From assembly GCA_021186555.1 (NCBI GenBank), contig JAJKFL010000012.1:7673394-7737393 (forward strand): a DNA stretch of 64,000 bases. Reading direction: 5' to 3'. Positions within the stretch are counted from its first letter, which is position 1. Each line of letters begins with the position of its first letter. Shown piece by piece: positions 44,501-53,500 of the stretch. A program made the translations under genes and the position numbers. Origin of the DNA: Reticulitermes speratus. Its lineage: Eukaryota; Arthropoda; Insecta; Blattodea; Rhinotermitidae. Below the pieces are notes generated by a model. That model was not told the origin of the DNA. It saw only the letters and a list, made by a program, of their open reading frames with translations, and did not search any database.

Positions 44501-47500
44501 GGCTGGAGAATCCGAACTAATGATGAATTGCAGGTTATGTATAGAAAACGAAATATCGTAACAACAATAAAAGTAATAAGACTAGAATGGGCTGGTCATC
44601 TAGTAAGAATGTCTGACGATAGGACCGTAAAGACAGTATTTCTGGGGAAACCAGATGGAAGAAGAAAAGCAGGAAGACCAAAATTAAGGTGGTTGGACTG
44701 TATTGAGAACGATCTGAAATCGATGTGTGTCAAGAGATGGAGGAAGAAAGCAGAAGACAGATCTGTATGTGCTATCGTTGTGACGGAGGTACTGGTTAAA
44801 CTGTAAGGACCGTATGTCAAGAGATGGAGGAAGAAAGCAGAAGACAGATCTGTATGTGCTATCGTTGTGACGGAGGTACTGGTTATACTGTAAGGACCGT
44901 GTGTCAAGAGATGGAGGAAGAAAGCAGAAGACAGATCTGTATGTGCTATCGTTGTGAAGGAGGTACTGGTTATACTGTAAGGACCGTATGTCAAGAGATG
45001 GAGGAAGAAAGCAGAAGACAGATCTGTATGGGCTATCGTTGTGACGGAGGTACTGGTTATACTGTAAGGACCGTATGTCAAGAGATGGAGGAAGAAAGCA
45101 GAAGGTAGATCTGTATGTGCTATCGTTGTGAAGGAGGTACTGGTTATACTGTAAGGACCGTATGTCAAGAGATGGAGGAAGAAAGCAGAAGACAGATCTG
45201 TATGGGCTATCGTTGTGACGGAGGTACTGGTTATACTGTAAGGACCGTATGTCAAGAGATGGAGGAAGAAAGCAGAAGGTAGATCTGTATGTGCTATCGT
45301 TGTGAAGGAGGTACTGGTTATACTGTAAGGACCGTATGTCAAGAGATGGAGGAAGAAAGCAGAAGACAGATCTGTATGGGCTATCGTTGTGACGGAGGTA
45401 CTGGTTATACTGTAAGGACCGTATGTCAAGAGATGGAGGAAGAAAGCAGAAGACAGATCTGTATGTGCTATCGTTGTGACGGAGGTACTGGTTATACTGT
45501 AAGGACCGTATGTCAAGAGATGGAGGAAGAAAGCAGAAGACAGATCTGTATGTGCTATCGTTGTGACGGAGGTACTGGTTATACTGTAAGGACCGTATGT
45601 CAAGAGATGGAGGAAGAAAGCAGAAGACAGATCTGTATGTGCTATCGTTGTGAAGGAGGTACTGGTTATACTGTAAGGACCGTATGTCAAGAGATGGAGG
45701 AAGAAAGCAGAAGACAGATCTGTATGTGCTATCGTTGTGAAGGAGGTACTGGTTATACTGTAAGGACCGTATGTCAAGAGATGGAGGAAGAAAGCAGAAG
45801 ACAGATCTGTATGTGCTATCGTTGTGAAGGAGGTACTGGTTATACTGTAAGGACCGTATGTCAAGAGATGGAGGAAGAAAGCAGAAGACAGATCTGTATG
45901 TGCTATCGTTGTGAAGGAGGTACTGGTTATACTGTAAGGACCGTATGTCAAGAGATGGAGGAAGAAAGCAGAAGACAGATCTGTATGTGCTATCGTTGTG
46001 ACGGAGGTACTGGTTATACTGTAAGGACCGTATGTCAAGAGATGGAGGAAGAAAGCAGAAGACAGATCTGTATGTGCTATCGTTGTGAAGGAGGTACTGG
46101 TTATACTGTAAGGACCGTATGTCAAAGATGGAGGAAGAAAGCAGAAGACAGATCTGTATGTGCTATCTTTGTGAAGGAGGTACTGGTTATACTGTAAGGA
46201 CCGTATGTCAAGAGATGGAGGAAGAAAGCAGAAGACAGATCTGTATGTGCTATCGTTGTGAAGGAGGTACTGGTTATACTGTAAGGACCGTATGTCAAGA
46301 GATGGAGGAAGAAAGCAGAAGACAGATCTGTATGTGCTATCGTTGTGAAGGAGGTACTGGTTATACTGTAAGGACCGTATGTCAAGAGATGGAGGAAGAA
46401 AGCAGAAGACAGATCTGTATGTGCTATCGTTGTGACGGAGGTACTGGTTAAACTGTAAGGACCGTATGTCAAGAGATGGAGGAAGAAAGCAGAAGGTAGA
46501 TCTGTATGTGCTATCGTTGTGAAGGAGGTACTGGTTATACTGTAAGGACCGTATGTCAAGAGATGGAGGAAGAAAGCAGAAGACAGATCTGTATGGGCTA
46601 TCGTTGTGACGGAGGTACTGGTTATACTGTAAGGACCGTATGTCAAGAGATGGAGGAAGAAAGCAGAAGACAGATCTGTATGTGCTATCGTTGTGACGGA
46701 GGTACTGGTTATACTGTAAGGACCGTATGTCAAGAGATGGAGGAAGAAAGCAGAAGACAGATCTGTATGTGCTATCGTTGTGACGGAGGTACTGGTTATA
46801 CTGTAAGGACCGTATGTCAAGAGATGGAGGAAGAAAGCAGAAGACAGATCTGTATGTGCTATCGTTGTGAAGGAGGTACTGGTTATACTGTAAGGACCGT
46901 ATGTCAAGAGATGGAGGAAGAAAGCAGAAGACAGATCTGTATGTGCTATCGTTGTGAAGGAGGTACTGGTTATACTGTAAGGACCGTATGTCAAGAGATG
47001 GAGGAAGAAAGCAGAAGACAGATCTGTATGTGCTATCGTTGTGAAGGAGGTACTGGTTATACTGTAAGGACCGTATGTCAAGAGATGGAGGAAGAAAGCA
47101 GAAGACAGATCTGTATGTGCTATCGTTGTGACGGAGGTACTGGTTATACTGTAAGGACCGTATGTCAAGAGATGGAGGAAGAAAGCAGAAGACAGATCTG
47201 TATGTGCTATCGTTGTGAAGGAGGTACTGGTTATACTGTAAGGACCGTATGTCAAGAGATGGAGGAAGAAAGCAGAAGACAGATCTGTATGTGCTATCGT
47301 TGTGAAGGAGGTACTGGTTATACTGTAAGGACCGTATGTCAAGAGATGGAGGAAGAAAGCAGAAGACAGATCTGTATGTGCTATCGTTGTGAAGGAGGTA
47401 CTGGTTATACTGTAAGGACCGTATGTCAAGAGATGGAGGAAGAAAGCAGAAGACAGATCTGTATGTGCTATCGTTGTGACGGAGGTACTGGTTATACTGT

Positions 47501-50500
47501 AAGGACCGTATGTCAAGAGATGGAGGAAGAAAGCAGAAGACAGATCTGTATGTGCTATCGTTGTGACGGAGGTACTGGTTATACTGTAAGGACCGTATGT
47601 CAAGAGATGGAGGAAGAAAGCAGAAGACAGATCTGTATGTGCTATCGTTCTGAAAGAGGTACTGGTTATACTGTAAGGACCGTATGTCAAGAGATGGAGG
47701 AAGAAAGCAGAAGACAGATCTGTATGTGCTATCGTTGTGAAGGAGGTACTGGTTATACTGTAAGGACCGTATGTCAAGAGATGGAGGAAGAAAGCAGAAG
47801 ACAGATCTGTATGTGCTATCGTTGTGAAGGAGGTACTGGTTATACTGTAAGGACCGTATGTCAAGAGATGGAGGAAGAAAGCAGAAGACAGATCTGTATG
47901 TGCTATCGTTGTGAAGGAGGTACTGGTTATACTGTAAGGACCGTATGTCAAGAGATGGAGGAAGAAAGCAGAAGACAGATCTGTATGTGCTATCGTTGTG
48001 ACGGAGGTACTGGTTATACTGTAAGGACCGTATGTCAAGAGATGGAGGAAGAAAGCAGAAGACAGATCTGTATGTGCTATCGTTGTGACGGAGGTACTGG
48101 TTATACTGTAAGGACCGTATGTCAAGAGATGGAGGAAGAAAGCAGAAGACAGATCTGTATGTGCTATCGTTCTGAAAGAGGTACTGGTTATACTGTAAGG
48201 ACCGTATGTCAAGAGATGGAGGAAGAAAGCAGAAGACAGATCTGTATGTGCTATCGTTGTGACGGAGGTACTGGTTATACTGTAAGGACCGTATGTCAAG
48301 AGATGGAGGAAGAAAGCAGAAGACAGATCTGTATGTGCTATCGTTGTGACGGAGGTACTGGTTATACTGTAAGGACCGTATGTCAAGAGATGGAGGAAGA
48401 AAGCAGAAGACAGATCTGTATGTGCTATCGTTGTGAAGGAGGTACTGGTTATACTGTAAGGACCGTATGTCAAGAGATGGAGGCAGAAAGCAGAAGACAG
48501 ATCTGTATGTGCTATCGTTGTGAAGGAGGTACTGGTTATACTGTAAGGACCGTATGTCAAGAGATGGAGGAAGAAAGCAGAAGACAGATCTGTATGGGCT
48601 ATCATTGTGAAGGAGGTACTGGTTATACTGTAAGGACCGTATGTCAAGAGATGGAGGCAGAAAGCAGAAGACAGATCTGTATGGGCTATCATTGTGAAGG
48701 AGGTACTGGTTATACTGTAAGGACCGTATGTCAAGAGATGGAGGAAGAAAGCAGAAGACAGATCTGTATGTGCTATCGTTGTGAAGGAGGTACTGGTTAT
48801 ACTGTAAGGACCGTATGTCAAGAGATGGAGGCAGAAAGCAGAAGACAGATCTGTATGGGCTATCATTGTGAAGGAGGTACTGGTTATACTGTAAGGACCG
48901 TATGTCAAGAGATGGAGGCAGAAAGCAGAAGACAGATCTGTATGGGCTATCATTGTGAAGGAGGTACTGGTTATACTGTAAGGACCGTATGTCAAGAGAT
49001 GGAGGAAGAAAGCAGAAGACAGATCTGTATGTGCTATCGTTGTGAAGGAGGTACTGGTTATACTGTAAGGACCGTATGTCAAGAGATGGAGGCAGAAAGC
49101 AGAAGACAGATCTGTATGGGCTATCATTGTGAAGGAGGTACTGGTTATACTGTAAGGACCGTATGTCAAGAGATGGAGGAAGAAAGCAGAAGACAGATCT
49201 GTATGTGCTATCGTTGTGAAGGAGGTACTGGTTATACTGTAAGGACCGTATGTCAAGAGATGGAGGAAGAAAGCAGAAGACAGATCTGTATGTGCTATCG
49301 TTGTGAAGGAGGTACTGGTTAAACTGTAAGGACCGTATGTCAAGAGATGGAGGAAGAAAGCAGAAGACAGATCTGTATGTGCTATCGTTGTGAAGGAGGT
49401 ACTGGTTAAACTGTAAGGACCGTATGTCAAGAGATGGAGGAAGAAAGCAGAAGACAGATCTGTATGTGCTATCGTTGTGAAGGAGGCACTGGTTATACTG
49501 TAAGGACCGTATGTCAATAGATGGAGGAAGAAAGCAGAAGACAGATCTGTATGTGCTATCGTTGTGAAGGAGGTACTGGTTATATTGTAAGGACCGTATG
49601 TCAAGAGATGGAGGAAGAAAGCAGAAGACAGATCTGTATGGGCTATCATTGTGAAGGAGGTACTGGTTATACTGTAAGGACCGTATGTCAAGAGATGGAG
49701 GAAGAAAGCAGAAGACAGATCTGTATGTGCTATCGTTGTGACGGAGGTACTGGTTATACTGTAAGGACCGTATGTCAAGAGATGGAGGAAGAAAGCAGAA
49801 GACAGATCTGTATGGGCTATCGTTGTGAAGGAGGTACTGGTTATACTGTAAGGACCGTATGTCAAGAGATGGAGGAAGAAAGCAGAAGACAGATCTGTAT
49901 GTGCTATCGTTGTGAAGGAGGTACTGGTTATACTGTAAGGACCGTATGTCAAGAGATGGAGGAAGAAAGCAGAAGACAGATCTGTATGTGCTATCGTTGT
50001 GAAGGAGGTACTGGTTAAACTGTAAGGACCGTATGTCAAGAGATGGAGGAAGAAAGCAGAAGACAGATCTGTATGTGCTATCGTTGTGAAGGAGGTACTG
50101 GTTAAACTGTAAGGACCGTATGTCAAGAGATGGAGGAAGAAAGCAGAAGACAGATCTGTATGTGCTATCGTTGTGAAGGAGGCACTGGTTATACTGTAAG
50201 GACCGTATGTCAATAGATGGAGGAAGAAAGCAGAAGACAGATCTGTATGTGCTATCGTTGTGACGGAGGTACTGGTTATATTGTAAGGACCGTATGTCAA
50301 GAGATGGAGGAAGAAAGCAGAAGACAGATCTGTATGGGCTATCATTGTGAAGGAGGTACTGGTTATACTGTAAGGACCGTATGTCAAGAGATGGAGGAAG
50401 AAAGCAGAAGACAGATCTGTATGTGCTATCGTTGTGACGGAGGTACTGGTTATACTGTAAGGACCGTATGTCAAGAGATGGAGGAAGAAAGCAGAAGACA

Positions 50501-53500
50501 GATCTGTATGTGCTATCGTTGTGAAGGAGGTACTGGTTATACTGTAAGGACCGTATGTCAAGAGATGGAGGAAGAAAGCAGAAGACAGATCTGTATGGGC
50601 TATCATTGTGAAGGAGGTACTGGTTATACTGTAAGGACCGTATGTCAAGAGATGGAGGAAGAAAGCAGAAGACAGATCTGTATGTGCTATCGTTGTGAAG
50701 GAGGTACTGGTTATACTGTAAGGACCGTATGTCAAGAGATGGAGGAAGAAAGCAGAAGACAGATCTGTATGGGCTATCATTGTGAAGGAGGTACTGGTTA
50801 TACTGTAAGGACCGTATGTCAAGAGATGGAGGAAGAAAGCAGAAGACAGATCTGTATGGGCTATCATTGTGAAGGAGGTACTGGTTATACTGTAAGGACC
50901 GTGTGGTCAAGAGATGGAGGAAGAAAGCAGAAGACAGATCTGTATGGGCTATCATTGTGAAGGAGGTACTGGTTATACTGTAAGGACCGTATGTCAAGAG
51001 ATGGAGGAAGAAAGCAGAAGACAGATCTGTATGTGCTATCGTTGTGAAAGAGGTACTGGTTAAACTGTAAGGACCGTATGTCAAGAGATGGAGGAAGAAA
51101 GCAGAAGACAGATCTGTATGTGCTATCGTTGTGAAAGAGGTACTGGTTATACTGTAAGGACCGTATGTCAAGAGATGGAGGAAGAAAGCAGAAGACAGAT
51201 CTGTATGGGCTATCATTGTGAAGGAGGTACTGGTTATACTGTAAGGACCGTATGTCAAGAGATGGAGGAAGAAAGCAGAAGACAGATCTGTATGGGCTAT
51301 CATTGTGAAGGAGGTACTGGTTATACTGTAAGGACCGTATGTCAAGAGATGGAGGAAGAAAGCAGAAGACAGATCTGTATGGGCTATCATTGTGAAGGAG
51401 GTACTGGTTATACTGTAAGGACCGTGTGTCAAGAGATGGAGGAAGAAAGCAGAAGACAGATCTGTATGGGCTATCATTGTGAAGGAGGTACTGGTTATAC
51501 TGTAAGGACCGTATGTCAAGAGATGGAGGAAGAAAGCAGAAGACAGATCTGTATGTGCTATCGTTGTGAAAGAAGTACTGGTTAAACTGTAAGGACCGTA
51601 TGTCAAGAGATGGAGGAAGAACGCAGAAGACAGATCTGTATGTGCTATCGTTGTGAAGGAGGTACTGGTTATACTGTAAGGACCGTATGTCAAGAGATGG
51701 AGGAAGAAAGCAGAAGACAGATCTGTATGTGCTATCGTTGTGAAAGAGGTACTGGTTAAACTGTAAGGACCGTATGTCAAGAGATGGAGGAAGAAAGCAG
51801 AAGACAGATCTGTATGTGCTATCGTTGTGAAGGAGGTACTGGTTATACTGTAAGGACCGTATGTCAAGAGATGGAGGAAGAAAGCAGAAGACAGATCTGT
51901 ATGGGCTATCATTGTGAAGGAGGTACTGGTTATACTGTAAGGACCGTATGTCAAGAGATGGAGGAAGAAAGCAGAAGACAGATCTGTATGTGCTATCGTT
52001 GTGAAGGAGGTACTGGTTATACTGTAAGGACCGTATGTCAAGAGATGGAGGAAGAAAGCAGAAGACAGATCTGTATGGGCTATCATTGTGAAGGAGGTAC
52101 TGGTTATACTGTAAGGACCGTATGTCAAGAGATGGAGGAAGAAAGCAGAAGACAGATCTGTATGGGCTATCATTGTGAAGGAGGTACTGGTTATACTGTA
52201 AGGACCGTATGTCAAGAGATGGAGGAAGAAAGCAGAAGACAGATCTGTATGTGCTATCGTTGTGAAAGAGGTACTGGTTAAACTGTAAGGACCGTATGTC
52301 GAAGCAGAAGAAGAAGAAGATCACAATAAAGGAAAAAGTAAAGTCCCTCCACGCCATGGAGTCATATAGGTGGAGTAGAGGAATATCTCCACTCATTCTT
52401 AAGGTTGACGCTAGATTGAGATGAATGATTAGCTTCACCCCCCAGGCCGCTTTACTCCTTGGAAAGAAACCTAGAATGCTCTGCGAATAAGAGGCTTAGT
52501 GGGTCCAAGAGCTTGTCTGGACGTTTTGGAGAAGAGAAAAATTTATTTTCATTGCCACGAATCGAACTCCGGACAGTACAACTGGGTGTCAGAATAGAAA
52601 TATTGTTTATGTATATTGTCTCCTGCTACCCACTGTTTAGTTACTCTATATCTCCACCAGGTGTCGTCGTCTTCATGAAAGACGTCAAGATGTCGGGCGA
52701 AGGCGGGCTGTTGACGTAAATATTGCTGCATATAATATGGCCGACATTTTTTTTATTGCTTCAGATTATCACGAGGATAATGACGATGCATTCTGTTTGA
52801 AGATTCTAGGAGACTCCACATTAACACTTTGCAGCACAAGTTTTATATATGTCATTTATTGTTTTGTGGCGATAAGCTAACAGACATGGCTGACGGACCT
52901 ACTCTATACGTGAGTTGGCAAGGGTAGGATATTGTGTTTAGTCAGCCAATCCACTATGGCTGTAAACGTGACTCACTCCTAGCCTTCTGCTTGAAAATTT
53001 CAACCGGCCAAGAAGTAACAAATTACCTACAGCAAATATTTGAAGGCTAATTTTCTACTTCTCGGTAATGACCTGCATAGTTGTTACAAAGATCGGTCTG
53101 TTAATGCTGTTTATGGAAGTAACGACTATTTGTTGCTAGAAACTTACGAAACACATTAATATATTCTTTGAGAAAGTGCGGGGTTTTGTTTAATTTCAAA
53201 TCAGCTATTGCAAATATTTACCACAGGGCCTTAACCTTTAAATCACGATGTTGACTACGCATACGTATCGTTATAACATGGAAATTCCTGTATTTACTGT
53301 GCTTTGTACACATTTTCAGAACAAAAATTTATTTCAGCATTTCCCTCCCACTGCAAGTATAAGAATTACGCCCCGTTTTAATATAGATCCAACAAAACAC
53401 ATTTTCTCGGTTGCATAACCACAAAACGGTCGACTTCCCTTCACTTTACCTCATTCACTTCTCAATCTTGTAATAAAAGGACGAGCGGGCCCTCTCTGCG

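Larger units (their letters stand above)
44482..52318 (+). mobile_element. 5'-truncated LINE whose 3' end is amplified into an 87-bp array
   Basis: The target duplication gatcacaataaagg lies at 44468-44481 and 52319-52332. The insertion starts inside ORF2, reaches the ORF end once, then repeats its last 87 bases about 87 times and ends with gaagcagaagaagaagaag, the usual tail. The array therefore grew inside an already integrated LINE copy or arrived expanded. Confidence 0.93.

Noticed and set aside
46506-49322. + strand frame of 938 codons with a Cys-rich repeat peptide
   Set aside because: Same array in another frame; the apparent cysteine-rich repeat protein is a by-product.
44596-52215. 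Giant - strand frame of about 2539 codons with a 29-residue repeat
   Set aside because: It is explained by the 87-bp LINE-derived array (29 codons, no stop in several frames); no flanking exons or independent start context.
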